The notes below the pieces were generated by a model, which was given only the letters and a program-made list of their open reading frames with translations, was not told where the DNA came from and ran no database searches. Position numbers and translations under genes: made by a program. Positions 1 through 10,352 of a stretch of DNA of 64,000 nucleotides are shown in pieces. How positions within the stretch are numbered: the first letter of the stretch is position 1; each line of letters starts with the position of its first letter. This stretch comes from Patiria pectinifera (lineage: Eukaryota > Echinodermata > Asteroidea > Valvatida > Asterinidae). Where the stretch lies: the NCBI GenBank assembly GCA_029964075.1, contig CM057149.1, forward strand, positions 20,846,197-20,910,196, in the 5' to 3' direction.

Positions 1-412
1 CATTTTGTATGTAAGTATGGCATGATCTATACATAAGGTACATGTACACCTATCTGTTGTATTATATAAAAAAAACTAGGTAATTAATATTCATAAATGC
101 ATGGTATATTCGTTTATTTTTAATATAATTATGTATTGTCTGTAACCCAGATGTATTCCACGTAAACAAAATATATTGAGCTTGCATAAAATGTTTGTTG
201 AAGACATATTTCAATGTACTCCTTAGTTTCAAATGATCTTCCGCTCGTGAAACCCTGTATACCATGATTTTTGTCATAAAAGTAATGCAAAGGCAAACAA
301 TGTATATTGGAGAGTTTAAGTTTGACGTACTGGGCGCTAGTATGGCGGGAAAATTCAGATGTGAGTCTGAAAAAATGTAAATGCAACAGTTTCAGACTGT
401 GATTTTGACTGT
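1..412. other. AT-rich stretch, no gene seen
   Basis: Open frames here are short and none shows a recognisable family motif. No RNA gene or clear repeat was seen before the dispersed repeat that starts near 413. Confidence 0.6.
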
Positions 413-522
413 GAATACCATCATGGCAAATGCACAATTACTTTAATATACAATACAATCATGAAAACCAGGGAGGATACGATTCAGTGCAATGGGGTGA
501 TTGGGGAAGGAAATGAGGGAAT

Positions 523-1095
523 TAGAGTTGTAATGACTCGACTCGAGTCACAATTTTTGGTGACTTGACTCCTATCGAGTCCCTAAGGGCAAATGACTCG
601 ATTCAGCTCGAGTCCCTCATCAGAATGACTCGACTCGACTCGAGGAAGGCTAATAAGACTCGAGTCCCAAAAAATGAAAGCAAAACTTTGCGAAAAATAT
701 TTGCAATGACTTATACGGTGTTCACGTCACGTTAGAATGTTCGGGAATAATGTATAAATATACATACTTGCTTTGATCAGTGTCCCCATTAGTTGAATGG
801 TGATCAGCTGGCACCCCCTTTTTATTTTCATTAAGAGCCAAGTTTTACCACATATAGCATAGCCCGAATGTAAATTAAAAAAAAGTGACTTACCTCTTGT
901 GTTTATTAATAGTGTTCATATTTGTGACTCGAACTGAATCGAGCTAAATACTTGACTCAATTCAACTCGACTACACACCGTGACTCGACTCGACTCGACT
1001 CGACCTTCTTGACCTAATGACTCGACTCGAGTCACTTCTTTAAAATGACTCGACTCGACTCGAGTCACAAAAATCAGTGACTCGTTACAACTCTG
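523..1095. mobile_element. hAT-like non-autonomous element with CGAGT-type arrays
   Basis: The ends are inverted repeats: left TAGAGTTGTAATGACTC, right (reverse complement) CAGAGTTGTAACGAGTC. An 8-bp direct repeat GAGGGAAT flanks it at 515-522 and 1096-1103. The uninterrupted copy of the host repeat near 14290 has GAGGGAAT only once, so the empty site is visible. Behind each end lie clusters of GACTCGACTCGAG-type short repeats (about 530-680 and 920-1085), in opposite orientation. Eight-base target duplications and CAG-type ends are usual for the hAT superfamily. No transposase frame is present, so it must have moved with help from elsewhere. Confidence 0.85.
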
Positions 1096-1305
1096 GAGGG
1101 AATAGGACGGAAAAGGGTGGAAACAGGTCGGGCAGGGTATTCTATACAAGAGGGGCAGGGCTGGGTATCAAGTTGGGTATGGACTAAGTGAGTTATAAAT
1201 CAAATGAGAAAATCATAAGGTAAAAAGGACAACACAGCAAGTGGAGGAATACATTTATCGGGTGAAGGTTGAGTTAAACATCTGAATAGCCCATGGTAAA
1301 AATGA

Positions 1306-1329
1306 ACACCGGGAATCGAACCCGGGCCA
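1306..1329 (-). pseudogene. tRNA-Glu 3' fragment (T-arm only)
   Basis: On the minus strand this reads TGGCCCGGGTTCGATTCCCG and then GTGT, identical to the T-arm and part of the acceptor stem of the intact tRNA at 14715-14786. The D-arm and anticodon arm are missing, so it cannot be a working tRNA. Confidence 0.75.
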
Positions 1330-2276
1330 TTATAGTTTGCTCGATTACTTTTGGAATTTAGACAATTTACAGTTGACATTTTAAATGTGCAATAAATATG
1401 GAAGTCCAGTGGATATGCGAGTACATGTAGTTCTTTTGGTTGTACTGACAATATGGCGGGGAATTCTTCAGCCTTGGCGGAGGTTTGCTCTCTCTGCATC
1501 ATATATTTGCCATCACTGCGACAGACAAGCACAATACAAAACGATACGACTGGAACAAAAACAGCGAACCTAAACAAAACACTATTGCCCACAGGCATTC
1601 AGTCCTAAAAGTACCGTCATTTACAACGAACGCTAAACATAGGAACATTGAATACGACATGACGTATTTGATGTTTTCGACGCCGGGCGACAGAACCTTT
1701 ACAAAATTGAGCAGGGACGGATCTAGCTTTCAGGAAAGGGGAAGGGGGATATAAAAAAGGGGGGGTGAAGGGGGTGGTGTTGAGCCTAAGGCGTGCAGAA
1801 GGCACGCCTGAGAGGGTGAAATTATTGCCCATTTGTCTTTGATGGAAACAGTTGTTCTTCCTCGTTTCTTCTCATGAATATTAATTTGTGATGATAATTT
1901 TTTTCAAAAGCCAGCCATCCATTTTTGGGAGGGGGGGGGGTTCAAATTATGACTAGGCTACTCAAAACTGAAACAGTGTCGGTAGACCTCAATTTGGAGT
2001 TTGACAGAGCCTCAGTCCTTGGCGTTTATGTAACATATATCATCTAAAATTACATCTTTTTAGTATGGCTTTCTTGTTTTTGCAAGGCATAGGCCCCTAA
2101 TAAAATTTGCTCTGAGCTAACAAAGGCATGTAAACTTCTGCATTTAGGTATGAGAGGAAAATTGGTGAGGTACCACTGCAATCAGTTATGGCGAAAAAAA
2201 AGAAAGAAATTTATGGACTAAAATAACTGTTGTTATTTCGCCTTGGGGTTGTGGCGCATGTGGCCTTGGGCAAAGT
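1330..2276. other. no gene recognised; one purine-rich patch
   Basis: Several frames of 60-130 codons are open on either strand but carry no motif and no convincing splice context. A G/A-rich run lies at about 1735-1790, and a G-run at 1928-1940. Confidence 0.55.
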
Positions 2277-2493
2277 ACTCACGCCGTGCTCGCGCTGCTA
2301 CAAATTGACTCTGTTTTTACCCCAGACACCGCATACAAAAACAAACGCTAATGTGTAACGCATATCCAGGCACCAGACTGTTCCTCATTTGCATACGTCT
2401 GCAAAAATCTTGCACATGCAAATGATCCAATACCAGGGTGAGAGAGCAGGTAGTGGTGGGCGCGTACTGCTCGACACCCTGGGGACGAGGTTG
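2277..2493 (+). repeat. direct repeat R1, copy 1
   Basis: Matches 3348-3544 over most of its length, starting ACTCACGCCGTGCT and ending GGGGACGAGGTTG in both. Small indels separate the copies (copy 2 lacks about 20 bases). No coding sense. It may be a piece of a larger unidentified transposon. Confidence 0.75.
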
Positions 2494-3347
2494 TCTTAGG
2501 TCGGGTAGCTAGCCTCCGGTAATACATTGTGTTACAATTTACGTCACGTGACTAAAACGGGAGGAATTCCTCCTTTTTCCGAAAATTTCCGAAGTTTGCC
2601 GAATCCGTTTCGTCGACAATCGGATAGCGCCTGAGTATTTCCGAGTATAATATAATTTTAATTAACTGCCAATTGCTTAACATTTTTTTTTTAAATGAAT
2701 TGATAATTAATATTTATTGCTTTCATTTAGAAAACTTGAAATTCAACGACGGTGTTTGTGCATCAAATATACTCGGATCGTATGGGCGAACTTTTTGCTG
2801 CGTCATATACAATTTTGAATTTGACGACCGTTACCGAGACTTTCCAAAACATTAGTCAATGTTATCTTACAGAAACATCAAACAATATTATCATACCTGT
2901 ATGATATTACGACGCAAGTGATTTATTTAAACATTTGATCAGAACATTAAAAGCTAAAAGTGATAAAGCGAAATTGAAAACGAAGCCGAGCTTTGAAAAA
3001 GGCCATCAATGTCGTCATGTTTATTTTTAGCCACAGAGGCTGCCTGACCCCAACCTCGTCCCCAGTGCTCACTTTATTTCCAACGTGGTTTCCAATAGTA
3101 AGCCCTGGATAGGAAACTTTCTTCCTGTATCCAGCTCTGATTCGATACCGCAATTGGCTGGTAATGGATTTTTATCGTGTACTTCGTGCTATTAATCACA
3201 ACGTGCAGTACGTTCGCCATTATTCGTCCACGCCTTCTAGAAAATACTAATTTCCTTTCCAATTTTCTCATATTAATATGAAATATGATACTGCATGTTG
3301 TCTTGATAAGATCATAACAGTTTAATTTTAAAAATCGCGTTTTCGTA
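2494..3347. other. no gene recognised between R1 copies
   Basis: Mostly AT-rich. A 60-codon plus-strand frame at 2673-2855 has no recognisable motif. I see no RNA gene or tandem repeat. Confidence 0.5.
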
Positions 3348-3544
3348 ACTCACGCCGTGCTGTTGCGCTGCGACGAATTGACTGTGTTTTTACCCCAGAC
3401 ACTGCATGCAAAAACAAACGCTAATGTAACGCATATCCAGACACCAGACTGTTCCTCTTTTGCATACGTGTTAAAAAATCAAATGATCCAATACCAGGCT
3501 GAGAGAGCAGGCGCGTACTGTTCGACATCCTGGGGACGAGGTTG
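3348..3544 (+). repeat. direct repeat R1, copy 2
   Basis: Second copy of the sequence at 2277-2493, same orientation, about 1.07 kb downstream. Confidence 0.75.
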
Positions 3545-3610
3545 GCCTGACCTACAATTTAGACGTGAGCGTCGGGAATAATTGTCAGGTATGGGAACCA
3601 GACTAGCTAT

Positions 3611-4619
3611 AGGCCAGGCACTTCGTTCGCTCGTACCCCCGCCCTGCAAACAGGACGCTGGGATACTCTGATGAGCTTCACAGAATCTTGTGAAGGAAGT
3701 GGCCTATGACCTATGTATAAAACATCTGGCTGCGGTTGTTCAAGACCGGAGTTAGACAATGGGCGCAAATGCTATCCGAAAACTTCCCATAGTAATGCGC
3801 ACATTCCATACCGGATGTGATTTCTGTTTCATTGCGGACCACATTGACACAATTTTGAGCGGTCGCATGATGCAATCCGACCGTTCGTGATTCGAAACGG
3901 AGCCTGAGCAAGTGATGGGAATTGTAAATTTACAACACAGATAAGTTTTACAGAATTTCCTACATTATTACGCTATTTCAACGAGAAAAAATATCTCTAA
4001 ACTGGAATAAAAGAGTAATGAATCAGTCTTAACGGCCGTTTCAAACCTTGCAGAGTCATGACCGTGATAAGGCGCAGGTCACAGATCGCGCAAAATCCAA
4101 CCAATCAGAGCGTGAATTCATCAGAGCATCCCAGCGTCCTGTAATGCAGGTCGGGGGGTATACGAGCGAAGGCACTTCGTGCATGACGTCACAACGCAAA
4201 ACCGCCGCACCGCTGGCCGTGTCACGCACACAGCCCTGTTTTACCTTCACTTATCTGTTTTGCAAATTTTCAACTCCCGTCAGTTGCTCAGGCTCCGTTT
4301 CGAATTCACGAAGGGTCGACCAGTCCATGGGTCGACGAAAGCATACGATTCGACGCTCAAAATTTTGTCCACATGGTCCGCAATGAAAAGAAATCACAGC
4401 CGGTATGATGTGTATGCATTTCTGTGGCAAACTTTTCGGATAGTATTTGCGCGCATTGGCTAACCGTGTTCTACAGCTGCAGCCAGATGCTTTATACATA
4501 GGTCATGATAAATTACCCAGAATGCCATCCCCACTTCCTTCACAAGATTCTGTGAAGCTCATCTGCCCTTCCCAGCTCCCTGTTTGCAGGACGGGGGTAC
4601 GAGCGAAGTACGTTGGCCT
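3611..4619. mobile_element. 1-kb element with long terminal inverted repeats
   Basis: Left arm (about 3611-3740) and right arm (about 4485-4619) are inverted copies of each other: both carry CTTCGYTCGCTCGTACCCCC, then CCTGCAAACAGG, then GAGCTTCACAGAATCTTGTG, then GACCTATGTATAAA with modest divergence. The inner part has no long open frame with a known domain. A non-autonomous DNA transposon or an old composite is likely. I could not fix a target-site duplication. Confidence 0.7.
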
Positions 4620-5012
4620 GAAAACATTGTGAATAGCACGTGCTAACGTGCAATGAATGACTTATGAATATTAAGCAGGCCATACTGGAGGTCGACCAAT
4701 CAGTGGGCGTATGGGTCACAAGGTCACACCGCGTTTGGGTTCCTCGCTCTGTGCTTTACAATGGCGACGATCTTTTCGCGTTGTGAAAAATGGAAGTTGT
4801 TGGAAACATTAGGTGCACATCAAATTCTTAAAATCATTAAGGTACAACTATAGAATACAGGGCCATCCCATTCTATATCCGCGCATCCATGGCTGCGTGA
4901 ATGCGCAGTCGGTTTTCTATAGCACCCTCTATTGATTACAATTTACTTCATGCCCACTCCGTCCAATAAAGCGCCCTCTATTGATTAAAATTATTTTCAT
5001 GCCGGTGTGGAA
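4620..5012. other. intergenic, with a solo transposon end
   Basis: At 4841-4866 there is GGTACAACTATAGAATACAG followed by GGCCA, which matches the terminal sequence of the element at 17095-17966. No partner end was found nearby. Two short CCTCTATTGATTA-containing repeats lie at about 4925-5000. No gene seen. Confidence 0.6.
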
Positions 5013-5140
5013 GGTAATTCTGTCCCCCGGTAAAAGTGTCCGGGGGGACAGCATTACCTAGGTAAAAGTGTCCTCCCTGGCCCGTTAATTCTGTCCCCCT
5101 CCAGGTAATTCTGTCCCCTCCAGGTAATTCTGTCCCCAGG
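5013..5140 (+). repeat. left arm of outer inverted repeat, GGTAATTCTGTCCCC units
   Basis: Several units of GGTAATTCTGTCCCC or GGTAAAAGTGTCC occur here, with ACCTAGGTAAAAGTGTCC near the middle. The stretch at about 8664-8776 is its inverted counterpart. The two arms enclose 5141-8663, including the foldback element. Confidence 0.7.
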
Positions 5141-5557
5141 TTTTTTTATCCCTCTCTTTTGAAACCCGGAAGGTTATTGTTTTGATGAATTCACTCTACA
5201 AGGTATACATTTTGGACTTTTAGTCTGCCCTTCATGAATATATAAAATATTTAATTTAGTCTATTAGATGATACGTGAACACAATGTTTCGATTCGGAGT
5301 ACGGTGAAGTCTATCGCGATTCTACCGCGATAGGTCAACACAGCGGCGATGCATGGCGATGGCCCTCGTCTCATTGATAGTATGATACAACGTCTCCTTG
5401 GATTGGTCTGTGTTCCCATCATAGCGCGTAACGAAATTTCCCATTGGACGAATTTCTATTGTAAGGAAGGGGCATATGTACACATGTTATAATCACTGCC
5501 TCAAATCTTGCAGCATGTACTGGCGCGTGCGACACGCTGCTGCTCTCAGTACATACT
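5141..5557. other. sequence between outer arm and foldback element
   Basis: No gene recognised. It looks like internal sequence of the outer inverted-repeat element into which the foldback element later inserted. Confidence 0.45.
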
Positions 5558-5588
5558 GCATGGTATGGTGTTCTATATCTGCCATCTC

Positions 5589-7942
5589 GCGTGGCGGATC
5601 TCGCGTGGCGGATCTCGCGTGGCGGATCTCGCGTGGCGGATCTCGCGTGGCGGATCTCGCGTGGCGGATCTCGCGTGGCGGATCTCGCGTGGCGGATCTC
5701 GCGTGGCGGATCTCGCGTGGCGGATCTCGCGTGGCGGATCTCGCGTGGCGGATCTCGCGTGGCGGATCTCGCGTGGCGGATCTCGCGTGGCGGATCTCGC
5801 GTGGCGGATCTCGCGTGGCGGATCTCGCGTGGCGGATCTCGCGTGGCGGATCTCGCGTGGCGGATCTCGCGTGGCGGATCTCGCGTGGCGGATCTCGCGT
5901 GGCGGATCTCGCGTGGCGGATCTCGCGTGGCGGATCTCGCGTGGCGGATCTCGCGTGGCGGATCTCGCGTGGCGGATCTCGCGTGGCGGATCTCGCGTGG
6001 CGGATCTCGCGTGGCGGATCTCGCGTGGCGGATCTCGCGTGGCGGATCTCGCGTGGCGGATCTCGCGTGGCGGATCTCGCGTGGCGGATCTCGCGTATGG
6101 CGGATCTCGCGTGGCGGATCTCGCGTGGCGGATCTCGCGTGGCGGATCTCGCGTGGCGGATCTCGCGTGGCGGATCTCGCGTGGCGGATCTCGCGTGGCG
6201 GATCTCGCGTGGCGGATCTCGCGTGGCGGATCTCGCGTGGCGGATCTCGCGTGGCGGATCTCGCGTGGCGGATCTCGCGTGGCGGATCTCGCGTGGCGGA
6301 TCTCGCGTGGCGGATCTCGCGTGGCGGATCTCGCGTGGCGGATCTCGCGTGGCGGATCTCGCGTGGCGGATCTCGCGTGGCGGATCTCGCGTGGCGGATC
6401 TCGCGTGGCGGATCTCGCGTGGCGGATCTCGCGTGGCGGATCTCGCGTGGCGGATCTCGCGTGGCGGATCTCGCGTGGCGGATCTCGCGTGGCGGATCTC
6501 GCGTGGCGGATCTCGCGTGGCGGATCTCGCGTGGCGGATCTCGCGTGGCGGATCTCGCGTGGCGGATCTCGCGTGGCGGATCTCGCGTGGCGGATCTCGC
6601 GTGGCGGATCTCGCGTGGCGGATCTCGCGTGGCGGATCTCGCGTGGCGGATCTCGCGTGGCGGATCTCGCGTGGCGGATCTCGCGTGGCGGATCTCGCGT
6701 GGCGGATCTCGCGTGGCGGATCTCGCGTGGCGGATCTCGCGTGGCGGATCTCGCGTGGCGGATCTCGCGTGGCGGATCTCGCGTGGCGGATCTCGCGTGG
6801 CGGATCTCGCGTGGCGGATCTCGCGTGGCGGATCTCGCGTGGCGGATCTCGCGTGGCGGATCTCGCGTGGCGGATCTCGCGTGGCGGATCTCGCGTGGCG
6901 GATCTCGCGTGGCGGATCTCGCGTGGCGGATCTCGCGTGGCGGATCTCGCGTGGCGGATCTCGCGTGGCGGATCTCGCGTGGCGGATCTCGCGTGGCGGA
7001 TCTCGCGTGGCGGATCTCGCGTGGCGGATCTCGCGTGGCGGATCTCGCGTGGCGGATCTCGCGTGGCGGATCTCGCGTGGCGGATCTCGCGTGGCGGATC
7101 TCGCGTGGCGGATCTCGCGTGGCGGATCTCGCGTGGCGGATCTCGCGTGGCGGATCTCGCGTGGCGGATCTCGCGTGGCGGATCTCGCGTGGCGGATCTC
7201 GCGTGGCGGATCTCGCGTGGCGGATCTCGCGTGGCGGATCTCGCGTGGCGGATCTCGCGTGGCGGATCTCGCGTGGCGGATCTCGCGTGGCGGATCTCGC
7301 GTGGCGGATCTCGCGTGGCGGATCTCGCGTGGCGGATCTCGCGTGGCGGATCTCGCGTGGCGGATCTCGCGTGGCGGATCTCGCGTGGCGGATCTCGCGT
7401 GGCGGATCTCGCGTGGCGGATCTCGCGTGGCGGATCTCGCGTGGCGGATCTCGCGTGGCGGATCTCGCGTGGCGGATCTCGCGTGGCGGATCTCGCGTGG
7501 CGGATCTCGCGTGGCGGATCTCGCGTGGCGGATCTCGCGTGGCGGATCTCGCGTGGCGGATCTCGCGTGGCGGATCTCGCGTGGCGGATCTCGCGTGGCG
7601 GATCTCGCGTGGCGGATCTCGCGTGGCGGATCTCGCGTGGCGGATCTCGCGTGGCGGATCTCGCGTGGCGGATCTCGCGTGGCGGATCTCGCGTGGCGGA
7701 TCTCGCGTGGCGGATCTCGCGTGGCGGATCTCGCGTGGCGGATCTCGCGTGGCGGATCTCGCGTGGCGGATCTCGCGTGGCGGATCTCGCGTGGCGGATC
7801 TCGCGTGGCGGATCTCGCGTGGCGGATCTCGCGTGGCGGATCTCGCGTGGCGGATCTCGCGTGGCGGATCTCGCGTGGCGGATCTCGCGTGGCGGATCTC
7901 GCGTGGCGGATCTCGCGTGGCGGATCTCGCGTGGCGGATCTC
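5589..7942 (+). repeat. 14-bp minisatellite, about 168 units
   Basis: The unit is GCGTGGCGGATCTC. The length of 2354 bases equals 168 units plus 2 bases, and the only variant I saw is an AT insertion at 6096-6097 (GCGTATGGCGG). Each unit has three CpG sites. Because 14 is not a multiple of three and no frame meets a stop, very long open frames of a 14-residue repeat appear on both strands; these are consequences of the repeat, not evidence of genes. Confidence 0.97.
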
Positions 7943-8228
7943 GCGTCGCGGATCTCGCCTCGCGCCTCGCGGATCTCGCCTCGCGCCTCGCGGATCTCGC
8001 CTCGCCCCTCCCCGATCTCGCCTCCCCTCGCGGATCTCGCCTCGCCGATCTCGCCTCGCGGATCTCGCCTCCCCGATCTCGCCTCGCCGATCTCGCCTCG
8101 CCGATCTCGCCTCGCCGATCTCGCCTCGCCGATCTCGCCTCGCCGATCTCGCCTCGCCGATCTCGCCTCGCCGATCTCGCCTCGCCGATCTCGCCTCGCC
8201 GATCTCGCCTCGCCGATCTCGCCTCGCG
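7943..8228 (+). repeat. variant 14-bp array (CTCGCCTCGCSGAT)
   Basis: Continues the array with CCTCGCCGATCTCG-type units and some irregular units (GCGCCTCGCGGATCTC, CCCCGATCTCG) at the junction near 7950-8070. The right arm at 8376-8520 holds the inverse of this variant, so the variant is nearest the loop on both sides. Confidence 0.9.
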
Positions 8229-8375
8229 TTTTTTTTCTTCTGGGTGTTGCGCATGCGCATTTCTTACGCACATTTTTATTCACAAGCCAATCTATAGGAG
8301 AGGCGTCTCTGAATGGGATATAGCCATCATTTCTCTTATATATATGCGCATGCGCAACACCCAGAAGAAAAAAAA
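8229..8375. repeat. central hairpin of the foldback element
   Basis: 8229-8260 and 8344-8375 are perfect 32-bp inverse copies, including eight T/A bases, CTTCTGGGTGTTGCGC and ATGCGCAT. The 83-bp loop between them is AT-richer and unique in the window. Confidence 0.95.
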
Positions 8376-8640
8376 CGCGAGGCGAGATCCGCGAGGCGAG
8401 ATCCGCGAGGCGAGATCCGCGAGGCGAGATCCGCGAGGCGAGATCGGCGAGGCGAGATCCGCGAGGCGAGATCCGCGAGGCGAGATCCGCGAGGCGAGAT
8501 CCGCGAGGCGAGATCCGCGAGGCGAGATCCGCGAGGCGCGACGCGAGATCCGCGAGGCGCGACGCGAGATCCGCGAGGCGCGACGCGAGATCCGCGAGGC
8601 GCGACGCGAGATCCGCCACGCGAGATCCGCCACGCGAGAT
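8376..8640 (-). repeat. right inverted array of the foldback element
   Basis: About 19 units of the same repeat in inverse orientation: GCGAGGCGAGATCC units next to the loop, then mixed GCGAGGCGCGACGC units, then only two CGCCACGCGAGATC units at the outer end. This order mirrors the left side, but the outer unit type has not expanded here. Confidence 0.9.
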
Positions 8641-8663
8641 GGCAGATATAGAACACCATAGCA

Positions 8664-8776
8664 TGGGGACACATTTACCAGGGGGACACTTTCACCGTTG
8701 GGCAGGGGGACATTTTTACCTGGAGGGGGACAAATTTACCTAGGTAAAAGTGTCCACCCGGACACATTTACCGGGT
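8664..8776 (-). repeat. right arm of outer inverted repeat
   Basis: Inverse counterpart of 5013-5140: GGGGGACAAATTTACC and ACCTAGGTAAAAGTGTCC units. It directly abuts the foldback element's target duplication. Confidence 0.7.
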
Positions 8777-8828
8777 CATACGGAAGCGTATTGAGGACAT
8801 GACCGAAAATATTTTTTTTAAGGCTCAC

Positions 8829-9135
8829 TACTTCGCCCGGGCGGATTACTAATTCGCCCGGGCGGATTACTAATTCGCCCGGGCGGATTACTATTTCGCC
8901 CGGGCGGATTACTATTTCGCCCGGGCGGATTACTATTTCGCCCGGGCGGATTAATATTTCGCCCGGGCGGATTAGCATTTCGCCCGGGCGGATTACTATT
9001 CCGCCCAGGCGGATTACTAGTTCGGCCCGGGCAGACTACTAGTTCGGCCCGGGCAGACTACTAATTCGCCAGGGCAGATTACTAATTCTCCCGGCCGGGC
9101 AGACTACTAATTCGCCCGGGCGAATTAGTAATCCG
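8829..9135 (+). repeat. 21-bp minisatellite, about 14 units
   Basis: The unit is CGCCCGGGCGGATTACTAATT with changes at the AATT/ATTT end; units decay after about 9000. The last unit, TTCGCCCGGGCGAATTAGTA, is palindromic. Being a multiple of three, it gives a 7-residue repeat frame on the minus strand, which I do not regard as a gene. Confidence 0.92.
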
Positions 9136-9496
9136 TCCTTACATGATCAAGTCTCTACCAATCAGAAGCCATCAACTCTCCAAGGTATTTATTAATGCTA
9201 TTCATAAAAAAAAGATTTTAGTATAGTCCTAGCTAATTAATATTCGCATATCTAGTGGATTCGATGCTGCTAGCAAACATTTGGCAGATTTTCTTTTTCG
9301 TGTGAGGACAGTAGACAAAATCCAATCTTGTGAAAGTTCAACCGGTGATGTTATCATTATTCTTTGGGTTGGCCACTTTTGACATATCCGCCGATCGTAA
9401 CCTGTAAACCTGTTACTGCCAACGTAGCGCACGCAGCGAGTTGTCTCACGGAGCTGGCACAGATATCTCAGCGTGGTAAACACTGTGTAGTATAGC
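9136..9496 (+). other. upstream of the candidate secreted-protein exon
   Basis: Unique sequence with no repeat recognised. It could hold the promoter and 5' leader of the exon at 9497, but I see no clear TATA box at a fitting distance. Confidence 0.35.
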
Positions 9497-9590
9497 ATGC
9501 AGCTGTGGGGTTTACTTCTAGCCAGTCTTCTGGTGTTTTCCCTCATCGATCGGTCAGACTCAGGAATTGTACGATTGCGGAGGAGTAGAG
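9497..9590 (+). CDS. possible first coding exon of a secreted protein
   Basis: An ATG opens a frame whose first residues, MQLWGLLLASLLVFSLI, look like a classic signal peptide, followed by DRSDSG and an Arg-rich stretch (RLRRSR). The frame meets a good donor, AGAG|GTGAGC, at 9591, giving 31 codons plus one base (phase 1). A phase-1 intron just after the signal peptide is common in secreted proteins. I could not recognise the next exon on the plus strand before IPPK, so the product is unknown and the exon may be chance. The Arg-rich end could be a propeptide processing site, which is inference. Confidence 0.35.
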
Positions 9591-10352
9591 GTGAGCTCAA
9601 CGGCTTAAACTTTCCATTAAAACAGCAGCTACTCCAACATTTTCCCGTGTCGGTAAAACAAGTATCGGTACCACTTTTAACCAATGGGCATTACAGGCGG
9701 TAGATGAGCTCTGAAACCGGTGGCCTTCCGCCCAAAGTGGCAGGGTTGGCATTTTACTAGTTGAATATGTCACAGACAAACGGTACAGTAACCCTTTTTA
9801 AATATACATATTTTAAATATACATAACAGCTCTTAAATTATTTAACTGTCTGCATTTTGTTAATTATGTTTTGTTTGTTGAAAGCAAAAAAAACCCAACT
9901 TATCAAAATCTTAAGTAGGGTACATAACAACTAACCCGACGAAGTCTCATCTCCGTTGCGAGTATACATTTGATAAACAGAGAAACATATTATGAACGAT
10001 TCCTTTGATTTAAGCAACTTGGTTCCGTTGCTTACGTCAACCAAAAGAAATGTGCCCGGGGCACACTTTTTAAAACCACCTTCAATTATTGTTTTCTTCC
10101 AAACGATACCATCTCAGGCGGAATAATTTCTCAGGGTATTTGGGTACCAGTCCTGAATTAGTAGGTCCGTTTCTGAAAAGCAATTTTGTCTGCAATACCA
10201 ATGTACCAACGTACATGTACGTGCCTCTAGCAGCAATTAACGGATCGAGAAAATGCCCACTTCGAAATACCTGGATTTTGCGAGGCGTAAATATTTCAAT
10301 ACGCACACCTCAAATTGAAGATCGTGTGGTACGTGCGATCTGGGTGCATACC
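9591..10352. other. no further exon recognised
   Basis: AT-rich. A 101-codon plus-strand frame at 10089-10394 runs into a telomere-like repeat and has no known motif. No support for a gene. Confidence 0.45.

Larger units (their letters stand above)
413..1329 (+). repeat. dispersed repeat, copy 1 (interrupted)
   Basis: About 340 bases of this stretch match 14195-14530 closely, for example the shared words CTTTAATATACAATACAATC and GTGAAGGTTGAGTTAAA. Copy 1 is split in two by the transposon at 523-1095; the left part is 413-522 and the right part 1096-1305. At its right end it runs directly into a fragment of a tRNA-Glu T-arm, where copy 2 has about 190 more bases before an intact tRNA gene. 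This suggests a duplicated segment that once included the tRNA and later lost bases. Confidence 0.75.
5564..8660. mobile_element. foldback element built from 14-bp tandem repeats
   Basis: Both ends read TATGGTGTTCTATATCTGCC inward and are followed by the same 14-bp repeat. A 6-bp direct repeat GCATGG flanks it (5558-5563 and 8661-8666). The order inside is: left array of about 168 units (5589-7942), a variant array (about 7943-8228), a perfect 32-bp inner arm (8229-8260), an 83-bp loop (8261-8343), the complementary arm (8344-8375), and a short inverted array (8376-8640). The arrangement resembles foldback transposons such as Drosophila FB and sea-urchin TU elements, whose arms contain short tandem repeats. 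No transposase gene is present. The arms are very unequal, 2.7 kb against 0.3 kb. Confidence 0.85.

Noticed and set aside
5419..8674. Open frames of about 900-1080 codons on both strands
   Set aside because: They are produced by the 14-bp repeat, which lacks stops in every frame; the sequence is a 14-residue repeat without a domain, and its flanks are transposon ends.
8736..8978. Minus-strand frame with a 7-residue repeat (IRPGEIV)
   Set aside because: Translation of the 21-bp minisatellite; no promoter, splice context or family match.
9229..9684. 151-codon minus-strand frame opposite the signal-peptide exon
   Set aside because: No motif; it overlaps the more plausible plus-strand exon on the other strand.
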